Source: Planctomycetota bacterium (lineage in GTDB: Bacteria; Planctomycetota; Planctomycetia; Pirellulales; Pirellulaceae). From it: 55,283 bases of DNA. This document shows positions 18,595-26,917 of this stretch, piece after piece. Every line of letters begins with the position of its first letter. The first letter of the stretch is position 1. Location: NCBI GenBank assembly GCA_027619595.1, contig JAQCHP010000015.1:1-55283 (forward strand), given 5' to 3'. The notes below the pieces were generated by a model, which was not told the origin of the DNA, ran no database searches, and saw only the letters and a program-made list of their open reading frames with translations. Both the position numbers and the translations under genes were made by a program.

Positions 18595-20865
18595 TCAAAG
18601 GAGTCCCGGACCTGATGGCGGAATAGGAACGCTGGGGCGATGCGCCCAGTGGGAGGTTGGATCCACCCGTCCCGATTTGCGATGATCGGGCAAAAGCCGT
18701 TTGTACTGCCCACGCAGCCACAACAACAAATCGTTGCGATAGTAGCGAGAAAAACGACTCTCGCTGGGACCGCCCGGCAGATTGGTCCACGCTTCGTCCA
18801 TGTGCATGTCGGTCACAAAATGATACGAGGGCGCAAAGGTTTGCGTGCGAGTTGCTGTTTGGCAAACATGTCCCTGGAAAGGTGTCGCATTCGTGCCTGG
18901 CATGGCCACACGGCGACTCTGGTAACCCAGCATGCGTCCCACCGCGGTGCGCCCAAAAAAGCGGTCCAAAAACTGAAAATGGTTCATTTCCGACCAGGGG
19001 ATTTCGGCACTCTGTTCCACTTTCTTTGCTGCTCGCTCTACCATGCCCGACAAACTACGCGTCTTCCACCAATCAAGTTCTGGATGGAGCAGCAATCGGT
19101 CAGCCGCAGTTAAGATCATGCTGGAATAACCAGCGCGTGTTGCGAGATGCACCATACGCCGCCAGCCAATCGCCCCTTCAGCGCCCAACATCTCCATCAT
19201 GACATTGACATAAAATTGCTGAAAGAGTGCTGCATCGGTGCTCTCGGGGTTGTAACGACAATCCCAATTGCTAAGGCGACCCCGGAGCGGACCTTCCGGT
19301 ATCAGCGGCAGGAGGACTCGTAGTAGATCGCGTGCTTGGACGCTTAAGACGTCATGTTGCAGGCGCTGCATGTCTGCACGCGTGGCCTGTGGTAAGTTCC
19401 TCAACTGTTCCACGATCCGCCGTTTGCGGTAGTCGGGGACGATCTGCGTTACGAGTTCCGGGTGTCCGATAAGATTCACGTTTTCATTCGCGGTCGCAAT
19501 GAATTCTTCGGGTGGATCGAAGATGTGGGGCAGGCAATCGGTCGATAGCCATCCTTGCCAGTGATTCGCGGGATCCCAGGCCGGTAACGGGAGCAATCCA
19601 TCGGTCGGTTTTCGTCGACGAGGAAACGTACCGCACCCCTGCAACCCAATGTGTCCGTCACGATCTGCCATGACAAAACACAAACTAGGTTGTGGGCAAT
19701 CCCGCACGACCAACAGACCCTCTTCCACCGATCGGCAAGCTAATAGATTCAGCCACGACGCGATGGCGCGTCCCGATCCTGGACGGTTCCCTGACCAAGC
19801 TACGGAAAGGTAGTAGCCTGGCTGGTGAGGTGAACATTCCAAGGGGCCCACATCGTTCTCATAAACGACCACGGTTTCGGACGAGTTTCCCTTATGCCGA
19901 ATCTGTTCTTCACGCACGCGAAAGTCGATCCACTCCGTGTTGCGTCGATATTGCCAACCGGTAGCGCCCCCTGGGCGGCAATCTTCGATGAAGAAGTCAA
20001 CGGTGTCCCCCTTCATGTACGTCACGCCCCAGCTCAGCGTCGAATTGCGGGCTACCGCAAATAACGGGCAACCAGGTAGCGTTGCGCCTAAGACGTATTC
20101 GGAGCCGTGTCGCAATACGCACTCGTACCAGATCCCAGGTAAGCGATTTACTTCCAGATGCGGGTCGGACGCCAGGAGCGCACTTCGTGTAAGGCTACGG
20201 TCGGGACTCACCGCCCAGGCGTTACTTCCCGCCAATCGCGGTAGATCGGTCAACAACTCCAACGCCTCGTCCGATAGTTGATTCGCCAAGTGAACCTGTC
20301 GCAACAACTCCAGATCGACACCATCAAGCTTCGGTGAAAACAGTGTGCGCAAAACGTCGTCCGGGATCCGGGCGTGAATCAGTTCCAAAAGTAGGCGTTC
20401 GTTTTGATATTGTCCGACCGCTAATCCTCCAAAACTTAGCAGCCTACCCACCAATAATACCGACTTCACATCCCAGGGTTCGGGTTGAAACCCAGTGGCC
20501 CACATGGGCAGTGTTCGTCCAAGGCTTTGGAGTCCGTGATTGATCCCCTCGCAGTACGCGTGGATCAGCGGCAATGCGTCCGCCGGTAGCGCATCGACGT
20601 CTTCGGTAAGGCCCAGGTGGAGTCCAAGGCGCCGAAAAAACAGGTCGGTTTCTGTCAACTCGGGATGGTCACTGATGAGTTCTGCTGCGCGGCCACTGGC
20701 AACGGCCCGCGCAAACAACAGCTGCGTACCTCGGTCGGTCGCATGCATGAACCCTAGGCCGTAGAGCGTCCCGTCCCAGCCATCAGCATCGACGTGCGGT
20801 ACGCCGGCTTTATCCCGATGAACAGAAATCGAATGTCGGGACTGAGGCAGGCGAATTCGTACCAT
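18595..20865 (-). CDS. Penicillin acylase family protein (Ntn-hydrolase)
   Basis: About 756 aa from the ATG at 20865 (MVRIRLPQSRHSISVHRD), which has GGAGCC eight bases upstream; the frame is open to 21006. The family matures by self-cleavage before a catalytic Ser, here in LAGSNAWAVSPDRS. GVPHVDADGWDGTLYGLGFMHATDRGTQL near the start and SDPHLEVNRLPGIWYE after the Ser are family hallmarks. Related enzymes hydrolyse amide bonds in beta-lactams or acyl-homoserine lactones, and export is common. No clear signal peptide is seen with this start. Substrate is unknown. Likely operon with the site-2 protease downstream. Confidence 0.87.
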   Translation of the reverse strand: MVRIRLPQSRHSISVHRDKAGVPHVDADGWDGTLYGLGFMHATDRGTQLLFARAVASGRAAELISDHPELTETDLFFRRLGLHLGLTEDVDALPADALPLIHAYCEGINHGLQSLGRTLPMWATGFQPEPWDVKSVLLVGRLLSFGGLAVGQYQNERLLLELIHARIPDDVLRTLFSPKLDGVDLELLRQVHLANQLSDEALELLTDLPRLAGSNAWAVSPDRSLTRSALLASDPHLEVNRLPGIWYECVLRHGSEYVLGATLPGCPLFAVARNSTLSWGVTYMKGDTVDFFIEDCRPGGATGWQYRRNTEWIDFRVREEQIRHKGNSSETVVVYENDVGPLECSPHQPGYYLSVAWSGNRPGSGRAIASWLNLLACRSVEEGLLVVRDCPQPSLCFVMADRDGHIGLQGCGTFPRRRKPTDGLLPLPAWDPANHWQGWLSTDCLPHIFDPPEEFIATANENVNLIGHPELVTQIVPDYRKRRIVEQLRNLPQATRADMQRLQHDVLSVQARDLLRVLLPLIPEGPLRGRLSNWDCRYNPESTDAALFQQFYVNVMMEMLGAEGAIGWRRMVHLATRAGYSSMILTAADRLLLHPELDWWKTRSLSGMVERAAKKVEQSAEIPWSEMNHFQFLDRFFGRTAVGRMLGYQSRRVAMPGTNATPFQGHVCQTATRTQTFAPSYHFVTDMHMDEAWTNLPGGPSESRFSRYYRNDLLLWLRGQYKRLLPDHRKSGRVDPTSHWAHRPSVPIPPSGPGLL

Positions 20866-21037
20866 GCGGGCTCCGACGCTCTTGATGCGAAGGTCGTATA
20901 CCGTAACTCTACGGCGCCGATCAGCGTTGACAAGAATCAGCGTTGACAAGAATTCGGCGATTTTGCTGCCCGCGAACATCGATGCGCGAGGACGGCCGTG
21001 AGCCAATTATGGCCGAGCAGGATCGCAGTGGAGGTGA

Positions 21038-21127
21038 CTATCGTTTGCGATGCCGAACCTTGGCTCGCATGCGGCGTTTCTTTCGACCGACTTTCCGACG
21101 TCCCTTTCCTGTTTTCTTGGTTCCCAC
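21038..21127 (-). CDS. 29-aa highly basic peptide, possible ribosomal/COX24-type protein
   Basis: The frame starts with GTG at 21127, ten bases after a strong GAGGGG site. It encodes MGTKKTGKGRRKVGRKKR followed by RMRAKVRHRKR. More than half of the residues are Lys or Arg. The pattern resembles tiny basic ribosome-associated proteins annotated as AURKAIP1/COX24-domain or Thx-like, but that is from memory and the protein is very short. The surrounding gap (20866-21235) has no other gene. Confidence 0.6.
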   Translation of the reverse strand: MGTKKTGKGRRKVGRKKRRMRAKVRHRKR

Positions 21128-21235
21128 GAATTAATTTCCCCTCGGCAATTTTAGGCACTGCGATTTTTAGGCACTGCGAATTCAGTGAAGCCCGGCAGTC
21201 TAGCAGATATCCGAGGGCATTTCCACGCCAGGCAA

Positions 21236-21658
21236 TCAGGAACGAAGGGCCTGCTCCACCAGCACCAACAATGCGTTGGGATCGTAGGGTTTCCGCACAA
21301 AATACTGACAACCGGCTCCGCGGGAACGCCGAATAATGTCCGGCCGCTCCATTCCGCTCAAAATAATGACCGGAATGCCGCTCGTGCTCTCACCGTCCGT
21401 CAATTCCTGGCAAACGTCCAATCCATCCGCGTCCGGGAGCCGAATGTCTAAAAGCACCAAGTGGGGGCGCGATGACCTAGCCATCCGCAGTGCGTCCGAG
21501 CCCTTATGGGCCGTCAGCGTGCGGAAACCCAGCTTCCCTAAGCGGTAGGCGAGAACCTCCGTTTGCTGCGGGTCGTCGTCCACGATCAAAATGCGCCGCG
21601 GAGGAACTGCTATCGACACGTCCGATTCTGACGATTGGATGGATTCGTTGGTGAGCAT
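21236..21658 (-). CDS. Single-domain response regulator
   Basis: About 140 aa with one CheY-like receiver domain. The acidic pocket is ILIVDDDPQQ, the phospho-acceptor Asp is in LVLLDIRLPDADG, the Thr/Ser switch is in VIILSG and the Lys is in VRKPYDP. A short polar N-terminus precedes the domain and no output domain follows. The start could be the Met at 21658 or 21697. No histidine kinase is next to it, so its partner is unknown. The 311 bases between it and the tRNA hold no gene that I can see. Confidence 0.87.
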   Translation of the reverse strand: MLTNESIQSSESDVSIAVPPRRILIVDDDPQQTEVLAYRLGKLGFRTLTAHKGSDALRMARSSRPHLVLLDIRLPDADGLDVCQELTDGESTSGIPVIILSGMERPDIIRRSRGAGCQYFVRKPYDPNALLVLVEQALRS

Positions 21659-21969
21659 ACCTAATGACCTGTGTCCTGGTTTGACCAAAAATTGCAAAGT
21701 GACAGCAAAACGTAGGTTGATCGCAACATGATGTCAAATGCCAACGTCGCGAAATGGTGAAATGCCATACGAAGAATGCTGTATATGCGATGGTCTTCGC
21801 CGAATAATCGGACAAGAGCTCAGCGGACCGCGTGCGTGGTCGGTTCCCGATACTAGCGCCATCGACGGACGACCGACTTGTTGAGACATGACGGCAGAGT
21901 TGCGACCGAAACAATTCACGCTAAGATGAAGTGCGGCGCCGCCAGATTCCGAATGGAGTGCATTGCATC
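21659..21969. other. Gene-free stretch upstream of tRNA-Gly
   Basis: The open frames here are short and have no recognisable content. The region separates the minus-strand regulator from the plus-strand tRNA and should hold both promoters. I cannot assign a specific promoter with confidence. Confidence 0.4.
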
Positions 21970-22040
21970 GCGGGTGTAGCTCAATGGTAGAGCATCGGCT
22001 TCCCAAGCCGGCTACGAGGGTTCGATTCCCTTCACCCGCT
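21970..22040 (+). tRNA. tRNA-Gly (CCC)
   Basis: A full cloverleaf can be drawn. The acceptor arm is GCGGGTG paired with CACCCGC. The D arm contains AGCTCAATGGTAGAGC. The anticodon stem TCGGC/GCCGG encloses the loop TTCCCAA, giving anticodon CCC. The T arm is GAGGG-TTCGATT-CCCTT. The discriminator base is T and no CCA is encoded. The anticodon reads the glycine codon GGG. Confidence 0.95.
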
Positions 22041-22207
22041 CTTTGGGCTGCTCCTTCTGGTCTTGTCTGACCGTCGATCTCCCCTGCTCCAATTTGACAA
22101 CGCTGGACCGCCCTGGTCGAACTGCGGACTGGCGAATCTTGCCTGTCACGTTGCCGCTGGCAGACGTTGGAAAAGTAGCAGTTGGGTCTGTGTGTGGGAG
22201 ACTGAAG

Positions 22208-22654
22208 ATGCAATCAGGATCGTGGAGAGACTGCGCCTTACTTGTGCCGTTGTTCACCTTGTTCGTCGCTGCAGTGTTGGGCTGCGAGCGAACCGGAGCG
22301 CGCAAGTACAAGGTTCAAGGGAAGGTCACTTATCCCAACGGCGCCCCGGTGACGTCCGGCATCGTTGAATTCGAGCTGGTGGATAGGACGCCGTACAAGG
22401 GGCGGCCGGTGAATGCCACGGGTGAGATCGCTCCGGACGGCACCTATTACTTGAGTACCGAAGAAGATGGTGACGGAGCCTGGCCAGGCAAGCATCGAGC
22501 CATCGTCTTGGAAAATCCACCCGATATCCAATTAGGTCAGCGATGGCAGCCAGCGATTGCGGCGCGATTTCGCAGCTACGGCGAGTCGGGTTTGGCGTTT
22601 GACATTGAGGCCAAAGAGACCAATCAGATTGATATTCAAGTCACCCGGCCCTGA
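22208..22654 (+). CDS. Small lipoprotein with transthyretin-like fold
   Basis: About 148 aa from the ATG at 22208, preceded by GGGAG. The N-terminus is a lipoprotein signal: hydrophobic LLVPLFTLFVAAVLGC, with the lipid-accepting Cys. The rest reads YKVQGKVTYPNGAPVTSGIVEFEL, then EIAPDGTYYLSTEEDGDGAWPGKHRAIV, the beta-sandwich pattern of carboxypeptidase-regulatory or transthyretin-like domains. Such lipoproteins typically precede DUF1559 genes in planctomycetes, as here (61-base gap). The role is unknown, presumably extracytoplasmic. Confidence 0.85.
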   Translation: MQSGSWRDCALLVPLFTLFVAAVLGCERTGARKYKVQGKVTYPNGAPVTSGIVEFELVDRTPYKGRPVNATGEIAPDGTYYLSTEEDGDGAWPGKHRAIVLENPPDIQLGQRWQPAIAARFRSYGESGLAFDIEAKETNQIDIQVTRP

Positions 22655-22715
22655 GTTCGCCGCCGAGCTGCGCACCTAAATGCTAGTTGCGCACGTAAAT
22701 GAAGGAAGCCCGACC

Positions 22716-23735
22716 ATGACCAAACGCAAGGCGTTTACCTTGGTGGAACTATTGGTTGTGATCGCCATTATTGGCGTTTTGGTGGCGCTCCTGCTACCAG
22801 CGGTCCAAGCCGCGCGCGAGGCGGCTCGACGGATGAAATGCACCAACCATCTCAAACAGCTTGCTCTTAGCATTCACAATTTCGACGCTGCGCGCGGTGG
22901 TATTGTTCCGGCGTACACATCTGGCCGAGGTCATGCGACTTGGCTGATGCATATTATGCCGTACATCGAGTTGGGCACGGAACTGGGCGCGTTTGACGCG
23001 GACAACGCGTTCTATCTCCAACCAGAAAATATTGCTCAGATGCAGGTCGAATTTTTCTTTTGTCCCTCACGTCGAGCCCCCCCTCAGTTTGGCATGGGCG
23101 AGACTCGCTGTGGTCAGACCCGCAGAGGGACCTTGGGGGACTATGCCATGTGCGCCGGGGACGGTCGCTTCGTACCTTGGTACAGCGCCGATGATATCCC
23201 CGGCGGCAATGGATTTGCAGCATCGACACACGAGTTCTACACAACATCCCTCCGAGGTAAACCCCAAATCAACATCAGAAGTACAGGTACCTATTACAAC
23301 AAGGCAGGGGTCGCTATGCCCGCTTCCTCGGAAGACACCTGTGCGTACCCCTATTACCGGGAGTGGAAGATCCAGCGTCAGTTCAAGAACGTAACGGACG
23401 GCTTGAGTAAGACCTTGATGTTGGGCCAAAAGTACGTCCATCCCGACACGAAGACCTGGGGCGATGCAACCATTTTTAGCGATGATTCGAGTTTCATTTC
23501 GCTACGAATCGCTGGCGCTGGGTACCCCATCATTCGCGGGGAGCCGATACTGCCGAAGGGGCGAAACCCAGCTTTGGTTTCCCAGCAGAGCTTTGGCAGC
23601 GCACACGCCAACGGAATTTGCAATTTCGCGCTTGGGGATGGCAGCGTACGTGGCATCACTCCCGATACCCCAACTTCCGTCTTGGGCTTATGGTCGCATG
23701 TTGCCGATGGTGAGGTGGTGGTGGACACCAATTAG
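22716..23735 (+). CDS. DUF1559 prepilin-like protein
   Basis: About 339 aa. The N-terminus is a type IV prepilin/pseudopilin leader (KRKAFTLVELLVVIAIIGVL) with the Glu at mature position 5, cut and methylated by prepilin peptidase in known systems. LLPAVQAAREAARRMKCTNHLKQL follows, the hallmark of DUF1559. The C-terminal FGSAHANGICNFALGDGSVRGI is the family's second signature. The start at 22716 follows AAGGAAG; an upstream in-frame ATG at 22680 would bury the leader. Planctomycete genomes carry many copies, thought to be surface or secretion components. Confidence 0.95.
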   Translation: MTKRKAFTLVELLVVIAIIGVLVALLLPAVQAAREAARRMKCTNHLKQLALSIHNFDAARGGIVPAYTSGRGHATWLMHIMPYIELGTELGAFDADNAFYLQPENIAQMQVEFFFCPSRRAPPQFGMGETRCGQTRRGTLGDYAMCAGDGRFVPWYSADDIPGGNGFAASTHEFYTTSLRGKPQINIRSTGTYYNKAGVAMPASSEDTCAYPYYREWKIQRQFKNVTDGLSKTLMLGQKYVHPDTKTWGDATIFSDDSSFISLRIAGAGYPIIRGEPILPKGRNPALVSQQSFGSAHANGICNFALGDGSVRGITPDTPTSVLGLWSHVADGEVVVDTN

Positions 23736-23848
23736 CTCAAGTGATTGGCACGAATTGTGACACGGTCGCGAAATACCTACCGATAACCTAGCGGCTGATG
23801 GAATCATGCGCGATCCTGTCGACGGCTGAACCCAGAACCAAAAAAAGA

Positions 23849-23965
23849 ACCAAAGACAGTCTTTGTTTTGGGGAAGGTTGGGCAGCCTAGGGGGAATTGC
23901 TTCGACGGCGAAATCACCCATTTTCACCAAATCACCGAGAAACAAAGACTGCCTCCTTGTCTTTT
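23849..23965 (+). repeat. Palindromic-ended repeat B, copy 1
   Basis: About 117 bp, starting ACCAAAGACAGTCTTTGTTT and ending AAACAAAGACTGCCTCCTTG then TCTTT. The two ends are inverted repeats (AGACAGTCTTTGTTT versus AGGCAGTCTTTGTTT). Close copies are at 29249, 41002 and 45662, a half copy at 26850 and a degenerate inverted copy at 46866. This copy lies two bases from the stop of the FAD monooxygenase. It encodes no transposase and may be a MITE-like element or a terminator-like structure. Confidence 0.85.
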
Positions 23966-23967
23966 CT

Positions 23968-25116
23968 TCACGAATCGTCGAACGCGAAAAGGCGTCCCAA
24001 TTGCATTCGGTTAACGTAGGTGGGAGTCAGTTGCAACGCAAAATCACGAGCGAGTGTTGCAACAGGATTTGTCCAGTGGGCTACCTGACCCAATCGCCAC
24101 GCCAATCTTGAGATCCATTTTGTTCGTGGCATCCGTTGTTTCTCGAAAGCGGCTAGAGCATTGTTCAGTGTTTGATGTCGGCCGATCTCACGAGCCAAGG
24201 CAATTCCGTCCTCAATTGCCTGTGCACCACCTTGTCCAAGATTCGGCGTCATCGCATGGGCAGCGTCACCGATCAGCACCGTACGTCCAGCATACCATTT
24301 CGAAATCGGCAGAAAATCATACAGATCAGTTGTTATTACTTCAGATGCGCTGGAATGCGCCAATAACTCCGGAATTGGCTCAGGAAAATGAGAATACATT
24401 TCCTGCAATTTTGGAAGGACGACAGAAGTCAATCCAGTTTGAGAAGGAAGGCGAGTCATCGGCGCGAACCAATAAACCAGATTCGAGCCAAGCGAGGAAA
24501 ACCCGAATCGTTCCGAACCACCCCAGACCTCCCAGCAAGTCTTCGATAAATCTGCGGGAAGCTCAAAAGTGCTAATGCCTCTACAGCATGTTTGTCCAGT
24601 GTACCGAAGACGAACGCCAGGGATCAATTGTTCCCGAACTGCAGAATGGATTCCATCAGCACCAATTAGCAAGTCCCCCAGCGCATTGCTACCATCGGCG
24701 AATCTTGCAACGACCTGATCTGTACTATTTTGAAACCCAACGAACCTTCGATCAAAGTGAAACGAATCGGAAGGAAGCGCCGATGCTAAATTCCGAATTA
24801 GGTCTTCGCGGCGAATCGCAATTGTCGTGTGGCCATATTCACGCTCGACTCGCTTCAAATCGATTGTAGAGAGAGTCTTTCCCCAACGTGTCCGTATCTG
24901 AATACGTTCAAGCGGCCAGCCAGCGGCCGAAACAGGTGAGGCAAGTCCTATTTGTTCCAATGCCTGCATGGCATTTGTCGGCACCCAAATTCCTTTTCCC
25001 ACTGGCCGAAATCCATCTGCGGCCTCATGAATCTCCACGTCCCAGCCTAGCTGTTGCAATGCAACGGCAGATGTTAGCCCGGCGATGCCGCCTCCGACAA
25101 CTATAACTTTAGGCAT
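23968..25116 (-). CDS. FAD-dependent monooxygenase (PHBH-like)
   Basis: A 382-aa flavoprotein of the aromatic hydroxylase/UbiH type. It starts with VIVVGGGIAGLTSAVALQQLG and ends the FAD site with IGDAAHAMTPNLGQGGAQAIED. LLIGADGIHSAVREQL is the family's middle DG motif. Members add one oxygen to aromatic or polyketide substrates using NAD(P)H. The gene begins 25 bases after the attC-like site at 25136 and ends directly on repeat B, so it sits where an integron cassette gene would. Its own attC was not found. Substrate is unknown. Confidence 0.88.
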   Translation of the reverse strand: MPKVIVVGGGIAGLTSAVALQQLGWDVEIHEAADGFRPVGKGIWVPTNAMQALEQIGLASPVSAAGWPLERIQIRTRWGKTLSTIDLKRVEREYGHTTIAIRREDLIRNLASALPSDSFHFDRRFVGFQNSTDQVVARFADGSNALGDLLIGADGIHSAVREQLIPGVRLRYTGQTCCRGISTFELPADLSKTCWEVWGGSERFGFSSLGSNLVYWFAPMTRLPSQTGLTSVVLPKLQEMYSHFPEPIPELLAHSSASEVITTDLYDFLPISKWYAGRTVLIGDAAHAMTPNLGQGGAQAIEDGIALAREIGRHQTLNNALAAFEKQRMPRTKWISRLAWRLGQVAHWTNPVATLARDFALQLTPTYVNRMQLGRLFAFDDS

Positions 25117-25135
25117 GTATTCGTTCTTTTAGGTG

Positions 25136-25227
25136 GCATAAGGCTGGCGATCACCGAAGTCGCGTCCCAAAAAATTACCATCAGGAGACCGACGTTCCGC
25201 GACTTAGGCGGATTGCTCGGTTGTCTG
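25136..25227 (-). other. attC: attC-like site of the macro-domain cassette (degenerate)
   Basis: 92 bases, the same length as the sites at 4529 and 25747. The left arm GGCGATCACCGAAGTCGCG pairs with the right arm CGCGACTTAGGCGGATTGC, with a bulge and some mismatches; the inner eight bases AAGTCGCG/CGCGACTT pair fully. The arms closely resemble those at 4529 (GGCGATCACCTAGTCGCCG and GGCGACTTAGGTGCATCGC). The R' side reads CTTATGCC instead of GTTRRRY, so it may no longer recombine. The R'' end complements GTTGTCTG, near the cassette start GTTATCCG (6 of 8, both differences transitions). Confidence 0.65.
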
Positions 25228-25230
25228 CGG

Positions 25231-25713
25231 TTATGGGGTGAAGTCGTAAACAAACACGGGAACGTTGGCATCACTACAAGTTCGGTCGATCAGCGGCTCG
25301 ATCTCGTCCCATTTGCCACCGGCAAGACCGCAGCCAATCCGCGGCATGTGTACGCTCGCATGGTGCTCAGCTGCAAAAAGCGCCAGTTGCGCAAGACACG
25401 ATCCGACAGCATCATATCGAATCGGCGGAGTCCCGTCGTTACCGCGTTGGATTTTATGTTGTGCGATCATGTTGGCGACCCACAGATTGGCAGCAACTGA
25501 TACGAATTGAACCGAGCCAAGAGCGAAGTCGTTAGATTCGCGTTCGGCGTACCATTCACGGTATTTGGATTCGGGTTCCGACCAGCGGTTGGAGATAGCT
25601 AAGACGAAGCCCTTGCCCCATCCGCCGATGTCATTGCAAATGTGCCCGATGATCCGTGGCCCAGACGTGGTGGGGTTCGTTGCGTCGCCGGTGAGGTATG
25701 TAATTGGCGTCAT
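25231..25713 (-). CDS. Macro domain protein
   Basis: A 160-aa protein that is one macro domain. ITYLTGDATNP opens the fold, IIGHICNDIGGWGKGFVLAI is the ADP-ribose phosphate-binding loop with the conserved Asn-Asp and Gly-rich turn, and VHMPRIGCGLAGGKWDEIEP is the second loop. The sequence is closest to the Appr-1''-p phosphatase (Poa1-like) type. Relatives bind or hydrolyse ADP-ribose derivatives, and some reverse ADP-ribosylation in toxin-antitoxin pairs; no toxin gene is adjacent here. It sits between two attC sites, so it is an integron cassette gene. Confidence 0.9.
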   Translation of the reverse strand: MTPITYLTGDATNPTTSGPRIIGHICNDIGGWGKGFVLAISNRWSEPESKYREWYAERESNDFALGSVQFVSVAANLWVANMIAQHKIQRGNDGTPPIRYDAVGSCLAQLALFAAEHHASVHMPRIGCGLAGGKWDEIEPLIDRTCSDANVPVFVYDFTP

Positions 25714-25746
25714 CGCATCATGCGTGAGGAAGGAGGGATTTCAGTC

Positions 25747-25837
25747 GGATAACGTCCGACATCACTGAGTCGGGAGTGTGTATTTTCCATTTAAAAACGG
25801 CGGCAAGCCCGACTTCAGTGCATGTCATCGTTCGCCC
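25747..25837 (-). other. attC: attC recombination site of the hydrolase cassette
   Basis: 91 bases. The left arm AACGTCCGACATCACTGAGTCGGG pairs with the right arm CCCGACTTCAGTGCATGTC...GTT, with exactly two extra bases on the right arm. GACAT-CACTGA-GTCGGG aligns to GACATGCACTGAAGTCGGG, as in folded attC sites. The R'' end is GGGCGAAC; its complement GTTCGCCC stands at 26531-26524, exactly where the cassette should begin, upstream of the hydrolase start. The hydrolase stop codon lies inside the site. No integrase is near. Confidence 0.87.
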
Positions 25838-26508
25838 GTCGTCTGAGAAATAGCCGACTGAATGAAGGCATTTACCTCGGACGCATGGGTTAGGGAAATC
25901 ACGTGGCCACCACCGGCAACAACAGCATTGGGCTGAGTGTAACGAATTGGTAGAACGCAGTCACGATCACCATGAATCTGAAAGATAGGACAGTCGAAAT
26001 CCGGCGCGGAGGTCCAATCAAGTATACGCGCGAGCGACCATTTGAAAACAGTCGGATCGGAACCGCGGAATTGTCGGGCGAGACCACACAGATGTGGAAA
26101 GAACCGCTTAGCGAGTTTGGATGCGATCGGGATGCAGCAGAATTGCGAGAAGCGAACAGGAATCAATGGAATGAGCGGTCTCAGAGGGCGGCAAAACCGC
26201 ACCCTACGTGAAAGCTCGCCAGGCGAACGTACGCTACCAATCAGTATCACGGCCAATGGATTAAGGCGTTGTGCGACGTGGATCGCGACGATTCCGCCGA
26301 AAGAAGCCCCACCAATAATCGCATCGCCGTACGATCGCAGGTCATCGGCAATACTGTCGCAATAGGTAGCAAGAGTGTCGTCCGGCTTTGGAGTTGGCCA
26401 TTTCGGGACGACGAGTTGCGGGAAAGCTTTCTTCTGGGGGACGAATACGTCGGCGTCCGCAGCAAGACCGGGAAATAGAATCAGCGGTTTTGATTCGAGT
26501 GCTGCCAT
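25825..26508 (-). CDS. Alpha/beta hydrolase (integron cassette gene)
   Basis: A 227-aa hydrolase. The nucleophile elbow is IIGGASFGGIVAIHVA (G-x-S-x-G). A late Asp lies in FQIHGDRDCVLPIRYTQPN and the catalytic His in VVAGGGHVISLTHASEVN. The start ATG at 26508 is 22 bases after the cassette boundary at 26530. The cassette runs from 26530 to the attC crossover at 25753, about 778 bp. The sequence has no signal peptide. Substrate is unknown; similar small hydrolases occur in many integron cassettes. Confidence 0.88.
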   Translation of the reverse strand: MAALESKPLILFPGLAADADVFVPQKKAFPQLVVPKWPTPKPDDTLATYCDSIADDLRSYGDAIIGGASFGGIVAIHVAQRLNPLAVILIGSVRSPGELSRRVRFCRPLRPLIPLIPVRFSQFCCIPIASKLAKRFFPHLCGLARQFRGSDPTVFKWSLARILDWTSAPDFDCPIFQIHGDRDCVLPIRYTQPNAVVAGGGHVISLTHASEVNAFIQSAISQTTGER

Positions 26509-26618
26509 GGATGCTTGCTAGTTGGGCGAACGACCTGTGTAACCACGCGGCGAGTTTACGCGTTGACTTCAGATTTCGCCGGATTCGCCGCTCCGGTCCG
26601 TCGGAATATTTTTCCTCA

Positions 26619-26801
26619 TTACGCTGTCTTGTTCTGTAACCAGCGGAAACCGACATAAATGAACGCTGCAGACATCACAATTGCAGGAAGCGGACTTTTG
26701 CCCCTGGCTTCAGGTTGCATTTCGATCAAGAAATTTTATCCAATCCAGGCTGCAAGCAGGATGCCGAGCGCCAGTATTACTCCGCCAAATAATCTTTTCA
26801 T
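26619..26801 (-). pseudogene. Small two-helix membrane protein interrupted by TAA
   Basis: Read through one stop, the frame gives about 60 aa. It starts MKRLFGGVILALGILLAAWIG (one membrane helix), then TAA at 26738-26736. It continues in frame NFLIEMQPEARGKSPLPAIV and MSAAFIYVGFRWLQNKTA (second helix). The two halves look like one protein with a loop of roughly 20 residues, and a Tyr codon to TAA change would explain the break. Alternatively the two pieces could be separate small peptides, the second starting at the ATG in IEMQPE. The gene lies between half-repeat B and the hydrolase cassette. Confidence 0.5.
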
Positions 26802-26849
26802 GAACTACGTTTCCCTTTCTGTTTCCTTTTTGCACACGCCATAGCAATG

Positions 26850-26880
26850 CCGGAGAAACAAAGACTGCCTCCTTGTTTTT
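26850..26880 (+). repeat. Half copy of repeat B
   Basis: CGGAGAAACAAAGACTGCCT followed by CCTTG and a T run matches the right end of repeat B. The left half is missing. It lies 37 bases from the stop of the 334-codon gene at 26918, again just 3' of a minus-strand accessory gene. Confidence 0.7.
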
Positions 26881-26917
26881 TCCGTTGTACGAATCACTGA
26901 GTGCGAGGCAAGACACA

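Noticed and set aside
23740-23848. attC for the FAD monooxygenase cassette
   Set aside because: No sequence complementary to its cassette start (TTATGCCACC) was found before or after repeat B.
23849-23965. Repeat B as an attC site
   Set aside because: It lacks the GTTRRRY/RYYYAAC ends at fixed places and the arm sequence of the three attC sites here, so it is kept as a separate repeat family.
25231-25713. DarT-DarG-like toxin-antitoxin system at the macro gene
   Set aside because: No ADP-ribosyltransferase toxin frame lies beside it; the neighbours are separate cassettes.
26531-26640. attC for the small broken membrane gene
   Set aside because: GTTGACTTCAG resembles the right arm, but no pairing left arm with bulges could be aligned.
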